Under the pieces are notes generated by a model. The model was given only the letters and a program-made list of their open reading frames with translations, did not search any database and was not told where the DNA came from. A program made the position numbers and the translations under genes. Positions 24,144 through 32,699 of a stretch of DNA of 45,180 nt are shown one piece after another. Source of the DNA: SIG673 sp045658525. GTDB taxonomy: Bacteria > Bacillota > Clostridia > Oscillospirales > CAG-272. The stretch is from positions 1 to 45,180 of the forward strand of contig JAZOVD010000016.1 of assembly GCA_045658525.1 (NCBI GenBank), in the 5' to 3' direction. Within the stretch, counting starts at the first letter, position 1; each line of letters begins with the position of its first letter.

Positions 24144-25118
24144 TCAAGCATCGCGCTTCTGATAGAATACGTAAGCCTTCATTACGGCTGCGACCAACGC
24201 AACTATCAGTATGATTATTCCGAAATACATCCACGCCATCGCCGCCGAAAGTGTCTGCTTTTCGACATAAACACCGGATATGTACTGCATGACTCGGTTC
24301 GATTCCGACGTAAACGAGTCTATGACCGTATATATCGAGTTAACGAGTATCATCGGGCTTATCATCGGGAGGGTTATCTTCCAGAAGGTCTCCCAAGTCG
24401 TAGCACCGTCTATCGAGCAGGACTCATATATAGCGGGCGATATGGATTGGAGAGCCGCGAGGAATATAAGCATCTGAACTCCGCTACGTTCGATTATGCT
24501 CGAAATTCCGTTGACCGCACCGATAACGTAATCCGCTATCTCTGTACCAATCTTCATACTTTCAAACATCTCGGCGATCTTCTCCGCTCCGAACGTAAAT
24601 CCGCCTTCAAGCTCACCTGTGTTTATTGACTGTGACTGGTCCGCCATCATATCGTTGAAGGACTGGGTCGCGGCTGCGATCGATCCCATAATACCCGTAG
24701 CACATATAACGGGAATGAAGAATATCGTTCTAAATACCGCGCGTCCAAGAACCTTCTGGTTAAGTATAACGGCTATGAAGAGTGAGAATATAACTATTAT
24801 CGGTATATCGATGATAAGATCTACTATACCGCTCGTAAGTGTTCTTACGTAGCTCGTATCCTCAAAGAGTGCTTCCTGATAATTTTCAAGTCCTACGAAC
24901 GTAACTACGTTTCCGATCTGCTGGTCGTAGGTTATCGAAGAAAGCGAGTACTTAAATGAATCTATTATTACCGGAATATATATGAGTAACATTCCAAGAA
25001 TGAAGGGAAGGACGAATATCCATCCGCTTCTTGCCTTACGCTTGTCAAGAGAGGCTGTTCTGCTACGTCTCTTGCGAGATGTTTTTCTCGGCTGAGACAT
25101 CTTTATTCCATTATCCAT
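24144..25118 (-). CDS. Carbohydrate ABC transporter permease (MalF-type), pair 2
   Basis: A 324-aa CUT1 permease. A strongly basic N-terminus (residues 10-30, many Arg/Lys) precedes TM1 at about 33-53. The EAA loop reads YESCSIDGATTWETFWKITLP (about 231-251). Between two membrane helices, residues about 150-205 form an extra, mostly polar extracellular or loop insertion (rich in Gln, Ser, Glu), larger than in ordinary MalF-type short permeases. GAGG ahead of ATG 25118 is the ribosome site. It follows the DUF5696 gene by 17 bases and pairs with the MalG-type gene downstream. Confidence 0.92.
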   Translation of the reverse strand: MDNGIKMSQPRKTSRKRRSRTASLDKRKARSGWIFVLPFILGMLLIYIPVIIDSFKYSLSSITYDQQIGNVVTFVGLENYQEALFEDTSYVRTLTSGIVDLIIDIPIIVIFSLFIAVILNQKVLGRAVFRTIFFIPVICATGIMGSIAAATQSFNDMMADQSQSINTGELEGGFTFGAEKIAEMFESMKIGTEIADYVIGAVNGISSIIERSGVQMLIFLAALQSISPAIYESCSIDGATTWETFWKITLPMISPMILVNSIYTVIDSFTSESNRVMQYISGVYVEKQTLSAAMAWMYFGIIILIVALVAAVMKAYVFYQKRDA

Positions 25119-25135
25119 TTCATTACCTCACTTTC

Positions 25136-28100
25136 TCAGGCGTTAGCATTGGAGTCATAGAAATCCTTGGCTCCAATGACGATCGTGGTCTTCTGACCGT
25201 TTATCTCACGCTCAACCTCAACAACGAAGTTGTTGTAGTTAAGAATGAAGTAGTGTCCGTTTTCGTACTCTACATATACAACGCTTCCGTCTCCTACGAA
25301 CAGGTCTATATCATTGGTAAGATCCTCAACGTAAGGAGTTATACCCGTTGCTACGTGATTATCAAGAAGCGTCTTTGCGTTGGTAGCTTTCAAGTCAAGT
25401 ACATTTCTGTCGAGACCGAGTCCAAGTCCGTTAAGAACCTGATTCTTCTGCGCAGGCTCAGACGCGTACTTGTTAGAATAGAAGTCAAAGTCCGCAAGTC
25501 TCTGAGCAGCCATATCATAAGCCTTCTGAAGCTCGGAAAGCTTAGCGTCATAAAGCTCAGTCGCGTCTTTTCTTATGTTTTCAGCCTCGGATGCTGTAAG
25601 CTGACGGTTACAGTCGATGAACTGGTGATCGGATATACGATAGGTCTGAACGTCCGCAAGAGCGTCGTTAAGTATATCGTAAATACCCTTGGAAATAACG
25701 TTTCCGTCCTTATCGTACTGAGTAAGGAGGGTTTCCTTCCAGATGTTGTAATCGATAGCGTAGTACTGAGACAGCACCTCGTCTTCTTTAAGAAGCTCTA
25801 TGTTGTCATACGAAAGGATCATATAGAGGGTTGCACCGTTCTCTATAATTTTAAGCATCTCGTACTTAATATCACCCGCCATATTGGTAGGAGCTCCGGC
25901 AAGCTCTATGTATCCATGGAATACCATTCCGAAGAACGGAATAGACTCACTGGACGAGAGGAAGCGGCTGGAATCAAGAGGAGCGTTAAGAACGACTGAC
26001 GCATACGGTATAGTATAAGCGTTACCCGCATCTACCATAACTTTTCCGTACTTGTTTTTAAGCTTGGAAAGAAGCTCTGTGGTGTGCTGCTTAGCGTCCT
26101 CGCGGTTGTAAGGCTCATCCACATCGAAGTCTGAGTTAAGATCAGATCCGAGCGAACCGACCGATACGTAAGTTATCTTATCCTTTACGACCTTTGAGAA
26201 TGCTTTTTCAAACTTCTCATAGAATTCTCTGTAAACACAGGTTGATATACAGATCTTATCCGTTGTAGCAAAGGATTGAAGGACCGCGTCGTAAGTTCTC
26301 TTGGTGATGTAACGGTTGTCTATCGTCTTTACCGCATCGCTACGGTAGCTGAATCCGTCAAACATCGCAACATCGGACATATACGCGAAGTCGAACTCGG
26401 GATATACGTTGATTCCCTTTTCACTTGCGAAGCTAAGGAAATCTCTGAATCCCTTGTTTCCGCCTGTTACCTTTTCAAACTTTACCTTAGTAGGTACAGT
26501 GGATACCATACCGCCGTTAGTATATCCTTTGAGACGGTAGCTGATATTCGTTATAGGAGAGGTCGTCTTGGCATAGCTTTCAGGCGTAATACCAGACTTT
26601 GCAAGCTCCTCCTTGGTCATATCAAGCTCTATCATAAGTTCCTTTTCAGTGAGCTGTTCGCCTCTGAGGACCTTAGACATTATTTTGAGCTGTTCAAACG
26701 AGGTAAGAGCTTTCTTGACCGTTACGGGGATACTGAGAACAGTCTCATCCGTTTCGGTAACACCGAACGTCTCGATATAAAGCGGAATGGAATCCTTCGA
26801 GTTTTCGGCAGTTATACGGTTTATGTCGCCCTTCTTTTCGAGGTAATCACGGTACGCCTTCGCCATACCGACGTAAGACGCCTCGTAATACGTTCTGTTA
26901 GGATTGAGCTTGGACTGATCTACGTCCGCATCCTTGGTATCGCTGAGCATTATATAGTTGATCCTGAAAGAATCAGTATATTTACGCTTTGATACGACCG
27001 TATATTCCGCGTCCGCACCTATCGAGATAGCGTCAGCAAGGTTATACGAGTCCTGCGGTCTCGGGTTGAACGAACAATATACCGAGCTGTAACAGTAAAC
27101 CTTTCCTCCGTGTACAGAGGTTATGTTGGTAAGAGCGTCTCCCTCGTTTACTATCGCAACATATCCGGAAGCGTGCGTTCTAAGCTCTTCAAGATACTGC
27201 GAGTCAGCGGAGTTACGAAGCTCATCCGTTGTGACCACTCCAAATACCGGCATTCGGAAGACCTCTTGGTTCTGGCTGCTTATCTGCTGATACGCATAGT
27301 CCTGACCATAGACCTTACCGCCCTGTGTGGCGTGGTTTGTGGTTTCCTCAAATCTTGTTATACTTCCCGAACCGTCGGGTATGAACGTATAGCCTTTATA
27401 ATATGAAAGACCCGCGCCCATATACTGCAATATTTCAAGTGAGGTAAGCTTATAGTTTGTTTCATCAAAGGTAAGACCGTTCGCGGGGAAACGAACCTCA
27501 AGTCCTACGTCTGTAACGTAGTATTCAAGAGCCATCTTGAAGTTCGCGGGTGCGATACTCGGCTCTGTATAGTTGGTCTCCAAATGGTCTTTATCAAGCT
27601 CTTCGAAGGTGTACTTAGGACAGTAGGTCTTTATCCAACCCTCTATCATCTTGATCTCACGCGGCTTAGCGTCGGTAAGGACGTAAAGCGCTATTCCCTT
27701 TTCTTTTATAACGGGATATTCCTCATACATTTTTTCTCTGAGAGAGTCCGTTATACTACGGTCATAGGGGTCTTTGAGCCAATACCAGCTCTCGGTTATA
27801 CCCTTATAGATTCGGCTATCCTCTCCGCCGGGGAGGTTGACCGCGAGGGAATCAAGAATAAGATCCTCAAATCTCTCCTTCTTTATGAGCTTGGGAACCA
27901 GGGTTCTGGTCTCCTCCTCACCTATCGAGTACTCTACACGGACACCGCCGTTAAGTCTCTTGATCTTTATCTGGCTAAGAAGAGCCGCGTCTGTAAAGGA
28001 GAAATACTGCTTGGTAGCTCCGTTGTCGTCATACCATATATGTATCTGGCTGAGCAGCTCCTTCTTTGTTGCATCGTGGATTACTTTATTACCGGAGCCG

Positions 28101-28471
28101 TCATCACTTATCGGATATTCCGAAATGTTATACGGGTTGGAGAAAAGTATATCTCCTGTGGTAGTATCTTTAAGTGCTACCTCTCCGGTTATCTTATCAA
28201 CGTAAAGCTGGAAATCACCGTCCGTGTAATAAAGCTCCATAGCGTCGATACGCTTTTGCTCTGTCGAGAAATCGGCGTCTCCCTCGGGATTGGTGTAAAA
28301 CTTCTCGTAATACGTGGAAAACTGTACGCTATCCTCTTCACCCGGGTCGCCACTCGGATTAGCAGCGAATACAGGAAGCATAGAAAGCGATGCCAAAAGT
28401 CCCAATACCGTCAAAAATGCAAGAAATCCGGACAATGATCTGGAAAATATTTTCTTTGTACTGTTTCTCAT
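25136..28471 (-). CDS. Exported DUF5696 protein (putative carbohydrate-active)
   Basis: A roughly 1111-aa secreted protein of the DUF5696 family. Residues 1-37 are a Sec signal peptide ending in PVFA; there is no lipobox. The N-terminal half looks like beta-sandwich domains; the C-terminal half reads as an alpha/beta barrel (VYPEFDFAYMSD, ISTCVYREFYEKF, KVMVDAGNAYTIPYA, FFGMVFHGYIELAG), as in distant glycosidase-like proteins. DUF5696 proteins are encoded in carbohydrate ABC operons of Firmicutes, so a role in handling an extracellular glycan is likely but not shown. Two start codons are possible; the one at 28471 has AAGGAAGG at a better distance than that at 28480. Confidence 0.87.
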   Translation of the reverse strand: MRNSTKKIFSRSLSGFLAFLTVLGLLASLSMLPVFAANPSGDPGEEDSVQFSTYYEKFYTNPEGDADFSTEQKRIDAMELYYTDGDFQLYVDKITGEVALKDTTTGDILFSNPYNISEYPISDDGSGNKVIHDATKKELLSQIHIWYDDNGATKQYFSFTDAALLSQIKIKRLNGGVRVEYSIGEEETRTLVPKLIKKERFEDLILDSLAVNLPGGEDSRIYKGITESWYWLKDPYDRSITDSLREKMYEEYPVIKEKGIALYVLTDAKPREIKMIEGWIKTYCPKYTFEELDKDHLETNYTEPSIAPANFKMALEYYVTDVGLEVRFPANGLTFDETNYKLTSLEILQYMGAGLSYYKGYTFIPDGSGSITRFEETTNHATQGGKVYGQDYAYQQISSQNQEVFRMPVFGVVTTDELRNSADSQYLEELRTHASGYVAIVNEGDALTNITSVHGGKVYCYSSVYCSFNPRPQDSYNLADAISIGADAEYTVVSKRKYTDSFRINYIMLSDTKDADVDQSKLNPNRTYYEASYVGMAKAYRDYLEKKGDINRITAENSKDSIPLYIETFGVTETDETVLSIPVTVKKALTSFEQLKIMSKVLRGEQLTEKELMIELDMTKEELAKSGITPESYAKTTSPITNISYRLKGYTNGGMVSTVPTKVKFEKVTGGNKGFRDFLSFASEKGINVYPEFDFAYMSDVAMFDGFSYRSDAVKTIDNRYITKRTYDAVLQSFATTDKICISTCVYREFYEKFEKAFSKVVKDKITYVSVGSLGSDLNSDFDVDEPYNREDAKQHTTELLSKLKNKYGKVMVDAGNAYTIPYASVVLNAPLDSSRFLSSSESIPFFGMVFHGYIELAGAPTNMAGDIKYEMLKIIENGATLYMILSYDNIELLKEDEVLSQYYAIDYNIWKETLLTQYDKDGNVISKGIYDILNDALADVQTYRISDHQFIDCNRQLTASEAENIRKDATELYDAKLSELQKAYDMAAQRLADFDFYSNKYASEPAQKNQVLNGLGLGLDRNVLDLKATNAKTLLDNHVATGITPYVEDLTNDIDLFVGDGSVVYVEYENGHYFILNYNNFVVEVEREINGQKTTIVIGAKDFYDSNANA

Positions 28472-28491
28472 TATGATCATACCTTCCTTTC

Positions 28492-30735
28492 TTACATTCG
28501 GTATGTTATTTCCGTCACGATGTTACGTACAAGACCCGCCATGTCGGAAACAAGCGTTGCAAAGAGTATGCAAAGGAACATTATTATCGCCATTCCAAGT
28601 ATCGTTCCAAGGCACGTGGCAACGTTTTTAAACATCGAATAATCGTGCGTTATCATTGTTCCGAAGAAGACCAGAAGTCCTACCCAGATCCATGTAAACG
28701 AGGTTATAAGTGTTATTATGCCTGCCTCAGAGGAGGAAAGAATGTGCGTAAGAAGCGTTGCGGGAATAAGGAGAAGCGGGAGCGGAACAAGCGAATAGCC
28801 TGTCGCTATAAGAATATCCTTAGCGCTTCCCTCTCCGTCAAACAACGTGGTAAGACACCAGTTTGCAACTACCCACAAAGCTATCGGTACACATACCGCC
28901 AAAAGCTGAGTTCCGATACTGGAATAGTTTCCTCTGGGGTTATACATATAGGAACGTCCAACGCTCTGATAGGTAAATACGAGTACCGCAATACCTATAT
29001 AAAACGCCGCTCCGCGCAGAGATCCGCGCTTTTCGTGTTTAAGATCCCAGAAGCCGTCAAACGGGTGGAACATAAGGTGGAACGCGAAGAGCAGCTCCTG
29101 ACCAAAGGTTCTCTTTCCCGACGTTACAGCGGTCTTTGCGTTTACCTTCGCCGCAAACTTGAAGAAGAACGAAAGTCCTATGCAGACAGCCGCAACAACT
29201 ATCGGTACTACTATGATGTACTTAGATACCCAGTCTTTTCTGAACATCTTGAACGCGTTTGAATAACCGGAGGTGTTGTAAGCGTAGGAGTACTGCTCCA
29301 TCGCGCCCTCGTAATCACCCTCACGGTAAAGGGTCTTAGCTATTCCTATATACGCGGTATCGAAGTTTATGTTACGTCTGAGTATGTTCTCATAGTCCTG
29401 AACAGCCAACTCATAGAGGTGGTCGTTATCGTGTTGGAGAGCCGCAACGAGCATATCTCCGTATTCTGTTCTGGAATAAAGAGTAAGTGTGTCGTTTTCC
29501 TTATCAAGAATGATCATATTGCTATCCTGATAAGCTATCGCCTCAATAGACTTGATGTTTCCGAGCTGGTCTCCTCTATCTCCGAATGCGAAGAGAAGGT
29601 TACCGTCCTTATCGTAGGTAAATATTCTCTGACGCTTTTCGTCGATTATGGACCAGGTCTTTGCAGGACCCATCGCAACGTCTATTATCATAGACGGTCC
29701 TACCGGTGCATCACTCGATCCACGGTTGGAGTTAGAGATCTTTACCTCTCCTGACGGAGGGTAGAAACCGGTACGGCTCATTATATCGTCTCCGTTAGTA
29801 TTAAGCTTTCTGACGGGGGCGTACGTTGAAGCACTTGAACGACCGGTGATCGCCTTCTGCTGCTGCGCAAGCTCATTACCCTCATACGTTACCGTAGCAT
29901 AGATAAATCCGTTTTCATCTATTGCTATGTTATTATATGTGGTAGGAATGTTTCTTTTGGATTTAGCTCTCTGCTCTTTGGTCTGGAATGTTCTCCAGAA
30001 TATTTCGAGAGCGTTCGCGGAAACCTTAGGAGCACCTACGAAGCCTTTGAACTCGCTATTCATATCCATAGCTATTATTCCGTCAGTCGTTGTGGAAGAT
30101 ACTATATAAACGGTACTTCCGTCTGATGCGACGGCGATAGGCGTATAGATGTGGTTATCGGGCAAAACGTCCGCATCGGGCTCTTTAATAACAGTGTTAA
30201 ACGTAGGCTCAGTACGGCCCTCGTTTTTACGGTTGAGAACTACTATTCTCTTGTTACCTGTATCGGCAATAAATATCAGATCGCCCGTAACACAAAGTCC
30301 TCCGGGGCTGGAAAGCTTATCCGTTGCTCCCATTGTGTTAGTGAAGCTCTCTATCGAATAAAGGAATCTGAGATATCTGTCGAATACGAGTATTCTGTGT
30401 TTCTTGTCTGTATCCGATTCCACGTCGGTGAGCTCTTGCTTGGTCTCATCCCATTTTTTTCCTGTGGTCTCGCAAATGTAGATGTTACCCTGATCGTCAA
30501 CGACAAGGTCAACGGGGTCTCCGATCGCATATCCGGTGGCTGCTATTATACCAAGCTCATTGGAGTCATAGACCTTCTGAGGAGTATAAGCATCAGGAGA
30601 CGCGAGCTGAGTTCCGTCTATCGAATAAGTATATGTGGAGTAAGCCGCGGCATAAGCAGGAAGAAGCGATATAACTATCGTAACAACACATATAGCAAGT
30701 CCGAGAAGAAACTTAAGCTTTTTTCTGTTCATCAC
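28492..30735 (-). CDS. NHL-propeller, TPR and YIP1-domain membrane protein
   Basis: A 747-aa membrane protein with three parts. Residues 1-30 are a signal or anchor helix. About 55-420 form an NHL-type beta-propeller with units such as VVDDQGNIYICET, GGLCVTGDLIFIADTGNKRIVVLN and WSIIDEKRQRIFTYDKDGNLLFAFG. About 425-490 resemble TPR helices (YLAVQDYE-type spacing, IAKTLYREGDYEGAMEQYSYAY). After a helix at about 503-523, residues 550-747 form a five-helix YIP1 domain. The propeller should face outside and could sense or bind glycan. It lies between the first permease pair and the DUF5696 gene, 11 bases from each neighbour, so it is a fixed member of the operon. Its mechanism is unknown. Confidence 0.87.
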   Translation of the reverse strand: MMNRKKLKFLLGLAICVVTIVISLLPAYAAAYSTYTYSIDGTQLASPDAYTPQKVYDSNELGIIAATGYAIGDPVDLVVDDQGNIYICETTGKKWDETKQELTDVESDTDKKHRILVFDRYLRFLYSIESFTNTMGATDKLSSPGGLCVTGDLIFIADTGNKRIVVLNRKNEGRTEPTFNTVIKEPDADVLPDNHIYTPIAVASDGSTVYIVSSTTTDGIIAMDMNSEFKGFVGAPKVSANALEIFWRTFQTKEQRAKSKRNIPTTYNNIAIDENGFIYATVTYEGNELAQQQKAITGRSSASTYAPVRKLNTNGDDIMSRTGFYPPSGEVKISNSNRGSSDAPVGPSMIIDVAMGPAKTWSIIDEKRQRIFTYDKDGNLLFAFGDRGDQLGNIKSIEAIAYQDSNMIILDKENDTLTLYSRTEYGDMLVAALQHDNDHLYELAVQDYENILRRNINFDTAYIGIAKTLYREGDYEGAMEQYSYAYNTSGYSNAFKMFRKDWVSKYIIVVPIVVAAVCIGLSFFFKFAAKVNAKTAVTSGKRTFGQELLFAFHLMFHPFDGFWDLKHEKRGSLRGAAFYIGIAVLVFTYQSVGRSYMYNPRGNYSSIGTQLLAVCVPIALWVVANWCLTTLFDGEGSAKDILIATGYSLVPLPLLLIPATLLTHILSSSEAGIITLITSFTWIWVGLLVFFGTMITHDYSMFKNVATCLGTILGMAIIMFLCILFATLVSDMAGLVRNIVTEITYRM

Positions 30736-30746
30736 TTCTATCCTCC

Positions 30747-31616
30747 TTAATCCTTCATTCCCGAAGATCCCATCGTTTCAACGATCTGGCTCTGGGTAAT
30801 GATGAATACTATTATCGGTACACTCATCATTATAACTGCCGCCGCAGCACCCGCACCCTGCGTACCGGACGCGGAGATTATGGAGTTGATCGCGTTATCG
30901 AAGGTTTTCAGGTTTTCACTGTAAACGTAGCTTGATGCACCGACGTTCCAGACGTTCTGGAAAACGGTGATCATAAGTGTAAGCCAAGCGGGCTTAACAA
31001 GGGGCATTACGAGTGTAAGGTATATTCTGAATTCCGAACATCCTTCTATTCGGGCAGCCTCTATCATTGAGTCGGGAACTGTTGAGTCTATGAAGTTCTT
31101 CATCAGGTAAAGTCCAAGGGTGGACGCCCAGATCGGAACTATTGAGATCGTGTATGTATTGAGCCAGTTAAGCGCAACGAATATAAGGAAGTGCGCTATA
31201 CCTGTAACCGTGGACGAGATCATCAGCGAGTAAACTATAAGGGAGAATATCGCGCTCGATCCGGGGAAACGTACCTTTGATATAGAGTACGCAGCCATAG
31301 ATCCGATGATAAGACATCCAACGGTCGCGCCGAGAGATATAAATATCGTATTGAATACGTATCTCGAAATCGGCACCCACGTCGAGGTCATCGACGCAAA
31401 CAAGTCTATGAAGTTCTGGAACGTCGGCTTTATAATATAGAAGTTAGGCGGCGTCAGGAACATCTCTCCTATGGGCTTGAATGCGGTGATTATAAGGTAA
31501 TACGTGGGAAGGAACATGAATACACCGAATATTATAAGTACTAACGTTATCGTAGTATCTCCGCCGACGCTTCGGTTAAGAACGACGGCGTGCTTTCTTG
31601 TTCTCAGTTTTTTCAT
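30747..31616 (-). CDS. Carbohydrate ABC transporter permease (MalG-type), pair 1
   Basis: A 289-aa CUT1 permease of MalG type with six predicted helices. The EAA loop reads IEAARIEGCSEFRIYLTLVMP (about residues 185-205). The gene starts two bases after the stop of the MalF-type gene, so translation is probably coupled. It is encoded just downstream of the solute-binding protein with its partner, which makes pair 1 the natural partner of that binding protein. No ATPase gene is present, so an MsmX-like shared ATPase elsewhere is expected. Confidence 0.95.
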   Translation of the reverse strand: MKKLRTRKHAVVLNRSVGGDTTITLVLIIFGVFMFLPTYYLIITAFKPIGEMFLTPPNFYIIKPTFQNFIDLFASMTSTWVPISRYVFNTIFISLGATVGCLIIGSMAAYSISKVRFPGSSAIFSLIVYSLMISSTVTGIAHFLIFVALNWLNTYTISIVPIWASTLGLYLMKNFIDSTVPDSMIEAARIEGCSEFRIYLTLVMPLVKPAWLTLMITVFQNVWNVGASSYVYSENLKTFDNAINSIISASGTQGAGAAAAVIMMSVPIIVFIITQSQIVETMGSSGMKD

Positions 31617-31618
31617 GC

Positions 31619-32584
31619 TTACTTACCTACCTTCGACAATGCATTCTTTATCAGTATGTTCGAGCCGAACATAAGTATGAAGAGCACTATTGATATACAG
31701 GACGCGTATCCGACCTCATATCGGCTTCCGAGATAGTCCTGCATGTGGTGTTGAAGCGTCCACGCACAGTAGTCTGTGGAGGGGTTTCCGCAGAGGTTAT
31801 TAACAACTCCTCCGAAACCGAACGCGTTGGTGATCGCGAGAACCGCACCGAACATAAGTATCGACTTCATTGAGGGAAGCGTTATGTACCAAAGCTCCTG
31901 CCAACGGTTCTTTACTCCGTCAACCGCGCCCGCTTCGTAAAGGCTTCTATCAACTCCTTGGAGACCCGCGATAAACGAAAGGAACGCGGTTCCGAGAGAC
32001 GTCCATATAGCAACTATTATACAAATCGGAACGATATAGTCAACGTTTTGGAGGAAGACTATTGGCTGTGTTATAAGACCGAGCTTCATGAGAGCACCGT
32101 TTGCAAGTCCGTATATATCTCCCTGGAATATAAGCTTCCATACGAGGTATGCCGAGCCCGAAATAGAAGGTCCATAGAATATGAACGTTACAAGGGATCT
32201 TACCTTCGGAGAAAGCTCGTTTATGAACCAAGCAAGAAGGAAGGACAACAGGTACGAAAGCGGTCCTGTGGTGAGTGCGAATATAAGTGTGTTCTGGAAC
32301 GCTGTAAGGAAGAGGTCGTCTTCAAGGAAAAGACGTATATAGTTATCCATAAAACAGAATTCCGGCCATTCGAACATATTGAAATGGGTAAAGCTGAGCA
32401 AGAATGACAGTGCAACAGGGAATATAGTAAATGTAGCGAACATTATAAGGAACGGCGCTATCATTACATATCCTGCCCACTTACGCTTCATTTCGCGTTT
32501 TGTGTACTGCCATCTTGTTACTTTTTTAGATCCGATCTCAGGAGTTTCCTGCGGATCCTTAGCAACAGCTGCGTTATCAGACAT
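31619..32584 (-). CDS. Carbohydrate ABC transporter permease (MalF-type), pair 1
   Basis: A 321-aa CUT1 permease of MalF/UgpA type: a charged cytosolic N-terminus, TM1 at about 38-60, and an EAA loop reading YEAGAVDGVKNRWQELWYITLP (about 216-237). It is the second gene of the operon. A perfect 14-bp stem-loop (32622-32653) separates it from the solute-binding-protein gene and may lower its expression relative to that gene. AGGAG precedes the ATG at 32584. Confidence 0.95.
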   Translation of the reverse strand: MSDNAAVAKDPQETPEIGSKKVTRWQYTKREMKRKWAGYVMIAPFLIMFATFTIFPVALSFLLSFTHFNMFEWPEFCFMDNYIRLFLEDDLFLTAFQNTLIFALTTGPLSYLLSFLLAWFINELSPKVRSLVTFIFYGPSISGSAYLVWKLIFQGDIYGLANGALMKLGLITQPIVFLQNVDYIVPICIIVAIWTSLGTAFLSFIAGLQGVDRSLYEAGAVDGVKNRWQELWYITLPSMKSILMFGAVLAITNAFGFGGVVNNLCGNPSTDYCAWTLQHHMQDYLGSRYEVGYASCISIVLFILMFGSNILIKNALSKVGK

Positions 32585-32621
32585 ATGCCATTATCTCCTA
32601 TTCTATCATATTTTATATATC

Positions 32622-32653
32622 CCGTTCAAGCGTCAAGCCTGACGCTTGAACGG
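32622..32653 (-). promoter_or_regulatory. Intercistronic stem-loop between binding protein and permease genes
   Basis: CCGTTCAAGCGTCA pairs perfectly with TGACGCTTGAACGG around a 4-base loop. On the transcribed strand no T run follows, so it is more likely an mRNA 3'-end stabiliser or processing site for the upstream binding-protein message than a full terminator, like the malE-malF hairpins. Confidence 0.75.
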
Positions 32654-32699
32654 CACCGTTAAAATCTGGAATTGTTGAACTTATTTTTTTGAGTTCCCG

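Noticed and set aside
27584..28438. A 284-codon forward frame opposite the DUF5696 gene, with similar ones at 33831-34862 and 36618-37739
   Set aside because: All lie opposite well-supported reverse-strand genes and lack ribosome sites and recognisable motifs.
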